Assembly (NCBI RefSeq): GCF_022811925.1
Contig: NZ_CP065511.1
Coordinates: forward strand, 1,419,501-1,483,500
Direction of reading: 5' to 3'
Source of the DNA: Cytobacillus oceanisediminis
GTDB taxonomy: Bacteria; Bacillota; Bacilli; Bacillales; Cytobacillaceae
Length of the DNA stretch: 64,000 nt
A program made the position numbers and the translations under genes. The number at the start of each line of letters is the position of its first letter. The first letter of the stretch is position 1. Positions 42,595 to 51,611 of this stretch are shown piece by piece. The notes under the pieces are model-generated. The model had not been told where the DNA came from, searched no databases, and worked only from the letters and a program-made list of their open reading frames with translations.

Positions 42595-43716
42595 ATGAAA
42601 GCAATGACTGCTAAAGAAGTAACAAAAAAAGTTATTCAAAATGAAGAGCTATTTATACTGGATGTGCGCAATGAAAGTGACTTTAATGATTGGAAGATTG
42701 AAGGAAAAAACTTTGAATACATGAATGTTCCCTACTTCGATCTTCTTGATGGAGTAGAGTCAATTCTGGATAAAATTCCAGCTGATAAAGAACTTTTAAT
42801 CGTTTGTGCAAAAGAAGGATCTTCTGTCATGATTGCAGAAATGCTTGAGGAAGCTGGACGAGAGGCATCTTACCTGAAGGGCGGAATGAAAGCATGGAGC
42901 GAACACCTTGAGCCTGTTAAAGTAGGAGACTTGAAGCACGGGGGCGAAATGTACCAATTTGTCCGCATTGGTAAAGGGTGTCTATCATATATGGTTATTT
43001 CTAATGGGGAAGCGGCGATAGTCGATGCAACAAGAATGACTGAGGTATTCACTGACTTTGCTGCTGAAAAGAATGCTGTAATCAAGCATGTTTTTGATAC
43101 ACACCTCCATGCTGACCATATCTCAGGGGGAAGAAAAATTGCTGAAAAAACTGGTGCTTCATACTGGCTTCCTCCTAAGGATGCTGAAGAAGTAACATTT
43201 GATTACAAAAGTCTTGATGATGGAAACGAAGTAATGATTGGTTCTACTAAGATCAGTATTCAAGCTATTTATTCACCAGGCCATACAATTGGATCAACAT
43301 CATTTGTGGTAGATGATCAATACCTTCTATCAGGCGATATTCTATTCATCGATTCAATTGGCCGACCGGACCTTGCAGGAAAAGCCGGTGACTGGGCTGG
43401 CGATTTAAGGGAGACACTTTATAAGCGTTATAAAGAGCTATCAAGTGAATTAGTTGTTATGCCTGCACACTTCATGATCATTGATGAGTTAAATGAAGAT
43501 GGCAGTGTTTCTGAGAAACTTGGCACATTATTTGCTGAGAATCATGGATTAAATATTGATGACGAAGGAGAATTCAGAAAATTAGTTTCTGAGAACCTTC
43601 CTCCTCAGCCAAATGCTTATCAGGAAATCCGTGAAACAAATATGGGTAAAATCAGCCCGGATGAAGAAAAACAGAGAGAGATGGAAATCGGTCCTAACCG
43701 CTGTGCTGTAAGATAA
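42595..43716 (+). CDS. Rhodanese-persulfide dioxygenase fusion (YrkH/CstB-like)
   Basis: A 373-residue fusion that should oxidise persulfide to sulfite using the non-haem iron metallo-beta-lactamase domain. An N-terminal rhodanese domain (about residues 1-108) has VCAKEGSS with Cys71. The MBL domain (about residues 115-350) has DTHLHADH (His170, His172, Asp174, His175), SPGHTIGS (His230), SGDILF (Asp248) and MPAHF (His292), the persulfide dioxygenase set. Domain order is rhodanese first, unlike Staphylococcus CstB (MBL-rhodanese-rhodanese). The sulfite produced would be exported by the TauE protein downstream. Confidence 0.92.
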   Translation: MKAMTAKEVTKKVIQNEELFILDVRNESDFNDWKIEGKNFEYMNVPYFDLLDGVESILDKIPADKELLIVCAKEGSSVMIAEMLEEAGREASYLKGGMKAWSEHLEPVKVGDLKHGGEMYQFVRIGKGCLSYMVISNGEAAIVDATRMTEVFTDFAAEKNAVIKHVFDTHLHADHISGGRKIAEKTGASYWLPPKDAEEVTFDYKSLDDGNEVMIGSTKISIQAIYSPGHTIGSTSFVVDDQYLLSGDILFIDSIGRPDLAGKAGDWAGDLRETLYKRYKELSSELVVMPAHFMIIDELNEDGSVSEKLGTLFAENHGLNIDDEGEFRKLVSENLPPQPNAYQEIRETNMGKISPDEEKQREMEIGPNRCAVR

Positions 43717-43774
43717 TTACCTGAATTCAAAAAACTTTAGCTTAGATAATTTAAAAAATTGGAGGAATGAAAAC

Positions 43775-44002
43775 ATGAACGCAGCAAAAGTACTGGATGC
43801 AAAAGGCTTAGCTTGTCCAATGCCAATCGTAAAAACAAAGAAAGCAATTGGGGAAATCGAATCAGGCCAGGTGCTTGAAGTTCATACAACCGACAAAGGC
43901 GCAGTTAAAGACTTGGCTGCCTGGACAGAGTCAACAGGACATGAGCTTTTAAAACATGAGGATGACAACGGAATTTTAAAGTTCTGGATAAAAAAAGGCT
44001 AA
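43775..44002 (+). CDS. TusA-family sulfur carrier (YrkI type)
   Basis: A 75-residue TusA/SirA-like sulfur carrier with LDAKGLACPMPIVKTKKAI near the N-terminus (Cys14) and the ETHTTDKGAVKDL-type beta-alpha region. Highly similar in its first 60 residues to the TusA half of the fusion at 41976, suggesting duplication. ATG after GGAGG. It lies between the dioxygenase and the exporter in a row that matches yrkI in B. subtilis. Confidence 0.92.
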   Translation: MNAAKVLDAKGLACPMPIVKTKKAIGEIESGQVLEVHTTDKGAVKDLAAWTESTGHELLKHEDDNGILKFWIKKG

Positions 44003-44064
44003 TCTATTGAAAGGTAAAAGGGGGTTTCTACTCCCTTTTATCGCTAAAAGGAGGAGATAGCCAC

Positions 44065-44841
44065 ATGGATTTAACCTTTTTAATCGTTATATTTTTAATT
44101 GGTTTTATCGGGTCTTACATTTCCGGCATGGTAGGAATTGGCGGCTCAATCATTAAATACCCTATGCTTTTATACATTCCGCCATTATTTGGATTAGCTG
44201 CTTTTTCTGCTCACGAAGTATCCGGAATCAGTGCAGTACAGGTGTTTTTTGCAACAATCGGGGGCGTCTGGGCTTACAGAAAAGGTGGATACCTGAATAA
44301 AACACTAATTATTTATATGGGTTCAGCAATACTAATCGGAAGTTTAATCGGAAGCTATGGTTCAAGGTTTATGACTGAGGGCGGCATCAATCTTGTATAT
44401 GGTGTATTAGCTTTAATTGCCGCAGTCATGATGTTCGTGCCGAAAAAAGGCTTGGATGATATACCTTTGGATCAAGTAAAGTTCAATAAATGGCTTGCAG
44501 CCTTTTTTGCTTTGATTGTCGGCATCGGAGCTGGAATCGTAGGTGCAGCAGGTGCATTTTTACTGGTTCCTATTATGCTGGTTGTATTGAAGATCCCTAC
44601 AAGGATGACGATTGCGACATCACTGGCCATCACGTTTATTTCATCGATTGGATCTACAGCTGGCAAATTGGCAACCGGCCAGGTGGACTATATTCCTGCT
44701 GCCATAATGATAATTGCCAGCTTAATTGCTTCTCCATTAGGAGCTGCTGCAGGAAAAAGAGTAAATACAAAAATCCTCCAAGTCATTTTGGCTGTTTTAA
44801 TTCTGGCAACATCAATCAAAATCTGGATGGATATTTTATAA
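44065..44841 (+). CDS. TauE/SafE-family sulfite exporter (YrkJ type)
   Basis: A 258-residue membrane protein with about eight segments. Family strings: [21 protein letters not shown] (about residues 12-32) and, in the second repeat, [20 protein letters not shown] (about residues 152-171). TauE proteins export sulfite or sulfoacetate; here it fits as exit route for sulfite formed by the persulfide dioxygenase. ATG after AGGAGG. Last gene of the cluster, followed by a terminator at 44852. Confidence 0.92.
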   Translation: MDLTFLIVIFLIGFIGSYISGMVGIGGSIIKYPMLLYIPPLFGLAAFSAHEVSGISAVQVFFATIGGVWAYRKGGYLNKTLIIYMGSAILIGSLIGSYGSRFMTEGGINLVYGVLALIAAVMMFVPKKGLDDIPLDQVKFNKWLAAFFALIVGIGAGIVGAAGAFLLVPIMLVVLKIPTRMTIATSLAITFISSIGSTAGKLATGQVDYIPAAIMIIASLIASPLGAAAGKRVNTKILQVILAVLILATSIKIWMDIL

Positions 44842-44851
44842 TTAATAGGGA

Positions 44852-44878
44852 GGGGGCAGCGGACGCTGTTCCCTTTTA
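44852..44878 (+). terminator. Terminator of the persulfide operon
   Basis: GGGGGCAGC pairs with GCTGTTCCC (two G-T pairs) across GGAC and is followed by TTTT. Confidence 0.7.
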
Positions 44879-45011
44879 AGTTTAACATTTTGAGATTTAT
44901 CTTATTACTAACATATTTATTTGTTATTTTAATTTAACTGCCGCTCCAAGCCGGTTTTGCAACAACGGAGTTTACTTAATAGAGGTTTTCATAAGACCAT
45001 TAAAACCATTC

Positions 45012-45905
45012 TTAGTGGATGGCTTTCTTTTTAAATCTGCCGCCTCTCACTTCAGCAATATCAGCAACTGCTAAAAAAGCACTCGGATCTATTTCTTCGA
45101 CAATGGATTTTAATTTTGCTTCTTCAAGTCTGGTTATGACACAAAAAATTACTTTTTTGTCATCCCCAGTGTATGCGCCTTCCCCATTTAAGTAGGTAAC
45201 GCCTCGTCCCAGCCGGGCCATAATCGCTTCGCCGATTACCTTATGCTGGTCGCTGATGATCCAGGCGGATTTGGATTCATCCAGTCCGCTGATGACAACA
45301 TCAATTGTCTTGAAAGCAATGAAATATGCAAGGATTGAGTACATGGCCCGGTTCCAGCCGAAAACAAAGCCTGCAGTAGCAAAAATGAAGATATTGAAAA
45401 ACATAATGATTTCCCCGACAGAGAACGGGAGTTTTTTATTTACCAGAATGGCCAGTATCTCAGTTCCATCTAAAGATCCCCCATATCTGATTACCATTCC
45501 GACCCCAACGCCAAGAACAATGCCGCCAAATACTGTTGCTAACAGCAAGTCCTCTGTAAATACGGGAACATCATGCAAGAGGAGGGTGGTGGCTGATAAT
45601 ACCGCAATGCCCAGCAATGTAGACAATGCAAAGGTTTTCCCTATCTGTTTATACCCTATGTAAAAAAATGGAATATTTAAGGTGAAAATAAACCAGCCGA
45701 GTTTCCAGCCGGACAAGTGAGAGAGGATAATGGAGATTCCTACTATTCCGCCATCCAGAATTTTATTGGGCACTAGGAATTCTTCGATTCCGACACCCAT
45801 AAGTATGGCTCCAAGTATGATGAAGAAAATCCTTTTTGCAAGCTTGCCTTTAGTCAATCCTTTATGTACATTTGCTTCAACAGCAGTTTCGAGTGAAACG
45901 TTCAT
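45012..45905 (-). CDS. YitT-family membrane protein, full length
   Basis: A 297-residue protein with about six membrane segments (FLVPNKILDGGIVGIS, about residues 44-59; IRYGGSLDGTEILAIL, about residues 143-158) and the soluble C-terminal DUF2179 domain (about residues 215-290, GVTYLNGEGAYTGDDKKVIFCV). B. subtilis has several such proteins (YitT, YqfU, YvjA, YpjC and others) of unknown role, and I cannot say which is the orthologue. It is transcribed leftwards as a single gene. Confidence 0.88.
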   Translation of the reverse strand: MNVSLETAVEANVHKGLTKGKLAKRIFFIILGAILMGVGIEEFLVPNKILDGGIVGISIILSHLSGWKLGWFIFTLNIPFFYIGYKQIGKTFALSTLLGIAVLSATTLLLHDVPVFTEDLLLATVFGGIVLGVGVGMVIRYGGSLDGTEILAILVNKKLPFSVGEIIMFFNIFIFATAGFVFGWNRAMYSILAYFIAFKTIDVVISGLDESKSAWIISDQHKVIGEAIMARLGRGVTYLNGEGAYTGDDKKVIFCVITRLEEAKLKSIVEEIDPSAFLAVADIAEVRGGRFKKKAIH

Positions 45906-46277
45906 AAATGACCCCCATTTTTTAAGTGGTAAAAAATAAATTTATATATAAAACGCTGTCAGACTGAACGAGCATCTTTAATGAGCTAATAGCATTATAT
46001 GATAGCTTGTGCCATTTTTAGCTTAAATTAATTATTCGATAAGTCTGATAAAGACTATATCTAATTATAACATTACTTATATTAAATGAGGGATACCGAG
46101 TTCACAATTATAAGGTGTGTGCCCTTATAAGGGTAATTTTCCATTCTGATGGAAAGGCATCTTTTTTATTTGTTTATCAAAATGGAATGAATATTTTATT
46201 AAAATACGATTAGCTCAAAGATCTTCGGGGAAATAAACACATACAAGCTATAAGCTGATTAAGGGAGGAGTAGTAAA
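45906..46277. other. Intergenic region between divergent YitT and YfkH genes
   Basis: Contains a perfect palindrome CCCTTATAAGGG (46122-46133), then a short hairpin TTTCCAT-TCTG-ATGGAAA (46138-46155) followed by CTTTTTT. These could be an operator and a weak terminator or attenuator. No gene is supported. Confidence 0.4.
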
Positions 46278-47180
46278 ATGCATAAGGTTATTCAATTTGG
46301 CAAGAAGCTCGGAAAGGAATTTAAGAATGATCGGGCAACCGGGCTTGCAGCCGAACAAGCCTATTATTATATGCTCTCCATTTTTCCTTTGTTAATCCTG
46401 CTTATCTCCATTGTTCCATATCTTTCACTGGATCCTCAAAAAGCATTATCATACTTACAGAGTGTAATGCCGTCAGATTCATTTAATGTTATTGAAGATA
46501 ATGTAGTAGATATCATTACGAAGCCGAACGGCGGACTGCTGACGTTCGGTATCATAGGTACTTTATGGTCAGCTTCTAATGGAATGCAGGCTTTCATAAG
46601 AGCCATGAATGACGCCTTTGATGTGGAGGAAACGAGGTCATTTATAAAATCAAGACTGATATCCATAGGTTTGACTCTGGGTTTGCTCGCAGCATTCATC
46701 ATTGCTATGGTTCTTCCCGTTTTCGGAAAAGTCATCATGAACTTTGTTGAGAATTTTATTAATATACCTGATGGGATGCAGATACTGATCAATGTATTGA
46801 GATGGGCCATTGCTTTTGTGATCATGGTTACAGTCCTGGCTATCCTTTATAAGGTGGCACCGAATAAACATTTTCCTTTCAAACAGGTATTGCCAGGTGC
46901 TATAGCCGCAACGGTTATGTGGCAGCTTATATCTTTTGGCTTGTCCTTTTATGTAAGCAATTTTGGGAATTATTCCGCCACATATGGAAGCCTTGGCGGA
47001 GTCATTGTCTTGATGCTATGGTTCTTTTTAACCGGACTTGTCCTTGTCATTGGCGGGGAAATCAGTGCCCTCTATCACAGAAATAATACATTCAAGCCGG
47101 GCAGCGGAATGAAAGATGACAAAGAAAATCCCAAGGTACAAACAGATGCAGAAGCATATCGTACACTTTCATTAAAATAG
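46278..47180 (+). CDS. YihY/BrkB-family membrane protein (YfkH-like)
   Basis: A 300-residue membrane protein with six predicted segments. Family landmarks are LAAEQAYYYMLSIFPLLILL (about residues 22-41), TLWSASNGMQAFIRAMNDAF (about residues 93-112) and YSATYGSLGGVIVLMLWFFL near the C-terminus. Formerly mis-called ribonuclease BN; the actual function is unknown, possibly transport. The C-terminal ~35 residues are charged and cytoplasmic. ATG after GGGAGGAG. Confidence 0.88.
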   Translation: MHKVIQFGKKLGKEFKNDRATGLAAEQAYYYMLSIFPLLILLISIVPYLSLDPQKALSYLQSVMPSDSFNVIEDNVVDIITKPNGGLLTFGIIGTLWSASNGMQAFIRAMNDAFDVEETRSFIKSRLISIGLTLGLLAAFIIAMVLPVFGKVIMNFVENFINIPDGMQILINVLRWAIAFVIMVTVLAILYKVAPNKHFPFKQVLPGAIAATVMWQLISFGLSFYVSNFGNYSATYGSLGGVIVLMLWFFLTGLVLVIGGEISALYHRNNTFKPGSGMKDDKENPKVQTDAEAYRTLSLK

Positions 47181-47211
47181 GACAAAATAAAACGAGGGCT
47201 CAGCCCTCGTT

Positions 47212-47526
47212 TTATTTGATTTGGTGGATAAAAGGTATCTTAATGTTCCACCATTTCTTTATTTTCTTCGGTGTTTCCTTTACAGCGGATACCGTATTAT
47301 TAAAGGTCTGTTTTTTATAATTGATATCTCCTTGAATTTCTTTCTGAGTTGCTCTCAGTTCGTCAACCCCATTTTTCAATTGATCAGCTTTTAGCTGCAT
47401 GATAGTGCTTATAGCTGTCAGTTTCTTAATTGCCGGTTTGGCATCCTTGTAAGCTTTAAAAGCATAGATGCCCAGAAAGATCAGGGATGCTGCAATAAGA
47501 ATCAAGCTTGCATATACAATGAACAT
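47212..47526 (-). CDS. DUF948-family membrane-anchored protein
   Basis: A 104-residue protein: one N-terminal membrane segment (IVYASLILIAASLIFLGIYAF), then a long helical, coiled-coil-like region. It resembles DUF948/YtxG-type general-stress proteins. ATG at 47526 after GAGGAGG. On the minus strand GTTAAT-N13-GGGTAA about 35-55 bp upstream loosely resembles a SigB promoter. It is convergent with the YfkH gene; an inverted repeat ACGAGGGCT-CAGCCCTCGT at 47190-47210 between them is the shared terminator. Confidence 0.8.
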   Translation of the reverse strand: MFIVYASLILIAASLIFLGIYAFKAYKDAKPAIKKLTAISTIMQLKADQLKNGVDELRATQKEIQGDINYKKQTFNNTVSAVKETPKKIKKWWNIKIPFIHQIK

Positions 47527-47642
47527 TGTGACCTGCCTCCTCATGCTGGGTTTTTCTTATTGTTTACCCATTACAAATAAAAATTAACATTAAACCCCTG
47601 TATCCTTAATATAAAGGGGAATTCTCAGAATAAATTAAAGAA

Positions 47643-47671
47643 TTGACCTTCATATTTGAGTTTGCTAGAAT
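47643..47671 (+). promoter_or_regulatory. Promoter of the guanine-riboswitch transcript
   Basis: TTGACC (47643-47648) and TAGAAT (47666-47671), 17 bp apart, about 80 bp before the aptamer. Confidence 0.55.
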
Positions 47672-47749
47672 TATTTTCATTATATCAATATATTATTTTG
47701 TTTGGCTCAGGACATTGATCGATTGGTTTGCTGAGGCCATTCATTTTAA

Positions 47750-47894
47750 CCTGTATATGTTCAGAGATAGGGTCTGAGCGTTTCTACCGGGCTGCCGTAA
47801 ATAGCTTGACTACAGGGGATATAGCTTGTTCGAATCGGCATGCTATTTTCTTCTGTTTTCTTATGGCAGCTTCGCATATTGCGGAGCTTTTTTT
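47750..47894 (+). promoter_or_regulatory. Guanine/hypoxanthine (purine) riboswitch with terminator
   Basis: The aptamer core GGTCTGAGCGTTTCTACC and GCCGTAAATAGC match the purine riboswitch. P1 pairs CCTGTA (47750-47755) with TACAGG (47811-47816). The J3/1 strand reads TTGACTAC with C at the specificity position, indicating guanine or hypoxanthine rather than adenine. The expression platform is a terminator (AGCTTCGCA/TGCGGAGCT, 47869-47886, plus eight T), so ligand should switch the permease off. Confidence 0.95.
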
Positions 47895-47922
47895 ATTGGT
47901 TACTAAATAAGGAGGGAATGGT

Positions 47923-49218
47923 ATGTCATCTTTTTTCCGGTTTCGTGAAAGAGAAACATCATATAAACAGGAAACAATCGCAGGTTTAACGACATTTTTA
48001 TCAATGGCATATATATTAATTGTAAATCCAATTATACTTAGCCAGGCTGGAATGGATAAAGGAGCTGTCTTTACGGCTACTGCGCTGTCAGCAATTATTG
48101 GCTCTTTATTAATTGGCTTGCTGTCCAATTACCCAATTGGGATTGCACCAAGCATGGGCCTCAATTCTTTCTTCACTTTTTCTGTCTGCATCGGCATGGG
48201 CATACCATGGCAAACGGCTTTAACTGGTGTATTTGTTTCTGGGATCTTATTTGTGATCTTAAGCTTATTAAAAATACGGGAAAAAATTATTAACATTATA
48301 CCCAAGGATTTAAAACATGCAATAGCAGGCGGCATAGGCTTCTTTATTGCTTTTATCGGATTGAAAAATGCTGGCCTGATTGTAGGTAATGACGCGACAT
48401 TTGTTGCGATTGGCGATTTTAAATCCCCAGTCACGCTGCTGGCTGTTTTCTGTTTTATCTTAACAATCGTTTTAATGGTAAGGGGAGTTAAAGGTGCCAT
48501 TTTCTATGGTATGGTCATTTCAGCTGCTGCTGGAATGTTAATTGGCCTTATTGATAAACCGGAAAAAATTGTTGGGGCCATTCCGAGCCTTGAACCGACA
48601 TTTGGTGAAGTTTTTCTGAATATTGATCAAATCTTTACGCCGGAAATGCTGGCAGTCATATTCACTTTCTTATTTGTTGCCTTTTTTGATACGGCTGGAG
48701 CCTTAATAGCCATTGCAAGCCAGGCAGGCCTGATGAAGAATAATGAAATCCCTAATGCAGGAAAAGCGCTTCTGGCAGATTCAAGTGCTACTGTAGTCGG
48801 TTCTGTGCTTGGAACTTCTACAACTGCCTCCATGATTGAGTCCAGTTCTGGGATTGCGGCTGGAGGAAGGACAGGCTTTACTTCAGTTATCATCTCTGCA
48901 TGCTTCGCTATTGCATTATTCTTTTCTCCATTGCTCGGTGTTATTACGGCCGAAGTTACGTCTCCGGCACTTATCATTGTCGGAGCACTGATGGCTATGG
49001 AAGTGAAGCATATTGATTGGGGCAAACTGGAAATCGCCATTCCGGCGTTCGTGACCATCTTAATGATGCCGCTGACTTTCAGTGTAGCAACTGGGATTGC
49101 TCTCGGCTTCATCTTATACCCAATCACAATGCTGGCATTGAAAAGGCCAAAAGAAATTCATCCGATCATGTATGGATTATGTATTGCATTTATGGGTTAT
49201 TTTGTTTATCTTGCATAA
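47923..49218 (+). CDS. pbuG: NCS2-family guanine/hypoxanthine permease (PbuG-like)
   Basis: A 431-residue purine permease, closely similar to the gene at 8226-9527. It begins FRFRERETSYKQETIAGLTT; family motifs are APSMGLNSFFTFSV (about residues 73-86), FDTAGALIAIASQAG (about residues 246-260) and TTASMIESSSGIAAGGRTG (about residues 293-311). The guanine riboswitch directly upstream makes import of guanine/hypoxanthine the best functional guess. ATG with AAGGAGG. Followed by a strong terminator. Confidence 0.93.
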   Translation: MSSFFRFRERETSYKQETIAGLTTFLSMAYILIVNPIILSQAGMDKGAVFTATALSAIIGSLLIGLLSNYPIGIAPSMGLNSFFTFSVCIGMGIPWQTALTGVFVSGILFVILSLLKIREKIINIIPKDLKHAIAGGIGFFIAFIGLKNAGLIVGNDATFVAIGDFKSPVTLLAVFCFILTIVLMVRGVKGAIFYGMVISAAAGMLIGLIDKPEKIVGAIPSLEPTFGEVFLNIDQIFTPEMLAVIFTFLFVAFFDTAGALIAIASQAGLMKNNEIPNAGKALLADSSATVVGSVLGTSTTASMIESSSGIAAGGRTGFTSVIISACFAIALFFSPLLGVITAEVTSPALIIVGALMAMEVKHIDWGKLEIAIPAFVTILMMPLTFSVATGIALGFILYPITMLALKRPKEIHPIMYGLCIAFMGYFVYLA

Positions 49219-49220
49219 GG

Positions 49221-49255
49221 AAAAGGGCTGCCTGTATAGTCAGGCAGCCTTTTTG
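49221..49255 (+). terminator. Terminator of pbuG
   Basis: AAAAGGGCTGCCTG pairs with CAGGCAGCCTTTTT across TATAGT. Confidence 0.94.
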
Positions 49256-49406
49256 TGAATCCTATAATTGCTTTGAGAAATTGCAGGATTCACTTTTCTG
49301 CTGTTTCTGCTGAATATTATCATAAAATGTTTGACCCCGCTCTTTTAGTCTAAATTATAAGGAAACAATATAAAATCATTGAACAATAAGCCAATGTCAT
49401 ACATAA

Positions 49407-49432
49407 TATATATGAGCATATATTCATATAAA
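49407..49432 (+). promoter_or_regulatory. CzrA-type 12-2-12 operator before czcD
   Basis: TATATATGAGCA-TA-TATTCATATAAA is a 12-2-12 inverted repeat with 9 of 12 symmetric positions, the layout of ArsR/SmtB operators. It lies immediately before the ribosome binding site of czcD. Confidence 0.65.
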
Positions 49433-49444
49433 GGGGTGTAATGT

Positions 49445-50368
49445 ATGGGACACAGTCATGGGCACGGACATGGGCATTCACATGATCACCATCACACAGG
49501 CAATAAAAAGGCTTTAAAGTGGGCATTTATTTTGATTGCTTCATTTATGATTGTAGAAGTAATTGGAGGCATATGGACTAACAGCCTTGCGCTCCTATCG
49601 GATGCCGGACACATGCTGAGTGATGCAGCTGCGCTTGGCTTAAGTTTTCTGGCAATCAAAATAGGGGAAAAAAAGGCGACAAATTCAAAAACATTTGGCT
49701 ATAAACGATTTGAAATTATTGCTGCTTCAATTAATGGCATTACACTTCTCTTGATTTCTCTCTATATTTTCTATGAAGCCTACCACCGCATTCTTGAGCC
49801 GCCGGCTGTTCAAAGTATGGGGATGCTGGTGATCTCATCGATCGGACTGCTCGTAAATATCGCAGCGGCATTAATATTAATGAGTGGGGATAAGGATCAC
49901 AATTTAAATGTTAGGAGCGCTTTTCTGCATGTTCTTGGTGACTTGCTTGGTTCCGTTGGAGCTATAACAGCTGCGCTTCTAATTTATTTCTTCGGCTGGG
50001 GCATTGCGGACCCGATTGCAAGTGTAATGGTAGCAATTCTCATCCTTATAAGCGGGTGGAGGGTGGTAAAAGAGTCCTTTCATATTTTAATGGAAGGGAC
50101 ACCTTCCCACCTGAATCCTGAGGATATTAAAAGTGCGCTCCTTGGCCTTGCACATGTAAAAGATGTTCATGATCTTCATATTTGGACGATTACTTCTGGT
50201 TTCCCTTCTCTTAGCTGCCATCTTGTGATTGAACATAACGGCGGCCACGATGCAGTCCTTCATGCGGCGCAATCGGTACTGCATGATGAATATGGCATTG
50301 AGCATAGCACAATTCAAGTGGAAGGAGAAAGAAAAGGCTGCCCCGGCCATAATGAAAGCTGCAATTAA
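49445..50368 (+). CDS. czcD: CzcD-type cation diffusion facilitator (zinc efflux)
   Basis: A 307-residue CDF antiporter with a histidine-rich N-terminus (GHSHGHGHGHSHDHHH), six membrane segments and a cytoplasmic C-terminal domain. The transport site His/Asp residues are in ALLSDAGHMLSDA (about residues 50-62) and in LHVLGDLLGSV (about residues 161-171, LGDLLGS type). The soluble domain has VHDLHIWTI and ends in CPGHNESCN with two further cysteines. It exports Zn2+, possibly Co2+ or Cd2+. An ArsR-type operator precedes it and czrA is encoded just downstream on the other strand. Confidence 0.95.
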   Translation: MGHSHGHGHGHSHDHHHTGNKKALKWAFILIASFMIVEVIGGIWTNSLALLSDAGHMLSDAAALGLSFLAIKIGEKKATNSKTFGYKRFEIIAASINGITLLLISLYIFYEAYHRILEPPAVQSMGMLVISSIGLLVNIAAALILMSGDKDHNLNVRSAFLHVLGDLLGSVGAITAALLIYFFGWGIADPIASVMVAILILISGWRVVKESFHILMEGTPSHLNPEDIKSALLGLAHVKDVHDLHIWTITSGFPSLSCHLVIEHNGGHDAVLHAAQSVLHDEYGIEHSTIQVEGERKGCPGHNESCN

Positions 50369-50390
50369 TAGGGGCCAAAGGACAGCTTAT

Positions 50391-50708
50391 TCATGAATGC
50401 TGGCTATGTTCGATTGCCTGGTTCAGTAAACTAATGACGTGTTCATCATCATGGCTGTAGAAAAGAGTGGTTCCTTCACGGCGGAATTTTACCAGCCGCA
50501 GGTTTTTCAAAAAGCGAAGCTGGTGAGAAACCGTAGACTGAAGCAGTGATAGGTATTCGGCAATCTCATTTACCGAATACTCTCCGTGAAATAATAAATG
50601 AAGAATTCTAAGCCTGGTTGGATCTGACAAAGCTTTGAATGTCTGGGAAACCATGAATAAGGTTTCTTCATCCAGATCGGCTGGGTACGACGTGTTTTCT
50701 TCTGTCAT
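50391..50708 (-). CDS. czrA: ArsR-family zinc-sensing repressor CzrA
   Basis: A 105-residue SmtB/ArsR winged-helix repressor. The DNA-binding helix is [16 protein letters not shown]. The alpha-5 zinc site is complete: DEH at about residues 88-90, then ten residues, then HSQH, reproducing the D-x-H...H-x2-H pattern of CzrA. No cysteine metal site is present. ATG at 50708 after GAGGTG (GTG 50717 overlaps it). It is convergent with czcD, which carries the matching operator; metal binding should relieve repression. Confidence 0.94.
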   Translation of the reverse strand: MTEENTSYPADLDEETLFMVSQTFKALSDPTRLRILHLLFHGEYSVNEIAEYLSLLQSTVSHQLRFLKNLRLVKFRREGTTLFYSHDDEHVISLLNQAIEHSQHS

Positions 50709-50754
50709 TTTGTTCACCTCTGCCTTTCATTATAATTCTGTTTTAAATAAAACG

Positions 50755-50785
50755 AAACCGCAGAGGTGTGCCCTCTGCGGTTTTA
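50755..50785. terminator. Hairpin between czrA and the His-rich protein gene
   Basis: AAACCGCAGAGG pairs perfectly with CCTCTGCGGTTT. It ends the leftward gene starting at 51428 before it reaches czrA. Confidence 0.85.
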
Positions 50786-50789
50786 CATA

Positions 50790-51428
50790 TTATTTTGTCT
50801 TTCTGACTTCCTTGTGAATCTCATCAACCAGTTTTTTTATTTCTGCATGGATTTGTTCTTTTTCAAGGTTCAGTTCCTTTTTTATTTCAGGCATTGATTT
50901 TCCTTGTTCCTTCATTTGAATTATTTCGCCCAGATCCTTATTTGCCGCCTTTGCGATGGCTGCCCCGGAAATAAGGAAACGAAGAGGGACTCCTTTGTCA
51001 AGATACCCCTGCAGCACTTGGGGGGACTTGCCGGAATACTCGGAGACCTTTTGCAGAACAACTTGCTTATTAGTTTCAAGGAACTTATCCATGTGATGAT
51101 GATGCTTCTTTATTTTGTCTAAATCCACTCCATACTGCTGTGCTGTTTTTTCCCAGGAAGAGTTATTTTTTTTATAAAATGCCAATACGTCTGCAACCTG
51201 TTTATTTGAAAACTTTGCAATGTGGGCAGCTATGAAGATTTCCTTTTTGGTGAATCCTTGTTCCAGAAGGGATTTCATTTGGGATTCATCAATCATTCTG
51301 TGATGGTGTTCATGTTTTTGCTCTTGTGCCGGTGATTGTTCCTTTGGTGCTGTTTCGGCGTTAACGGATAAAGCGGCCCCCATTAAAATAATGCAAAAAG
51401 ACAATACTAATAGTAATTTTTTATTCAT
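50790..51428 (-). CDS. Secreted His-rich helical protein with an internal repeat, function unknown
   Basis: A 212-residue protein with a signal peptide (LLLVLSFCIILMGAALSVNA). The mature part has two His clusters, HEHHH (about residues 40-44) and HHHH (about residues 110-113), which could bind zinc or copper. Two units of ~65 residues look related: LLEQGFTKKEIFIAAHIAKF and YLDKGVPLRFLISGAAIAKA, each followed by N-K, a charged helix and a second helix with an L-x-x-D/E-K/Q-I ending. I do not recognise the family. It lies between czrA and a two-component system that is transcribed divergently. A role in metal or envelope sensing is a guess. Confidence 0.72.
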   Translation of the reverse strand: MNKKLLLVLSFCIILMGAALSVNAETAPKEQSPAQEQKHEHHHRMIDESQMKSLLEQGFTKKEIFIAAHIAKFSNKQVADVLAFYKKNNSSWEKTAQQYGVDLDKIKKHHHHMDKFLETNKQVVLQKVSEYSGKSPQVLQGYLDKGVPLRFLISGAAIAKAANKDLGEIIQMKEQGKSMPEIKKELNLEKEQIHAEIKKLVDEIHKEVRKTK

Positions 51429-51611
51429 GCTGCACTGCACTCCTTTCAAAATTATAATTCGTATATAGCATTTCCCAAGATAAAGCGAAAGCATGAATAA
51501 ATTTGGCTATCTTTTTCACGAAAACATTAAGGACAGAGATATTCATTGAAAAAAAACACTCATTTCGATTACATTAAGAAAAGAAGACTGTTCGGGGACG
51601 GTGATGGGAAA

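Noticed and set aside
46278..47180. Ribonuclease BN
   Set aside because: This is an obsolete label for the YihY/BrkB membrane family; the sequence is a multi-pass membrane protein without nuclease motifs.
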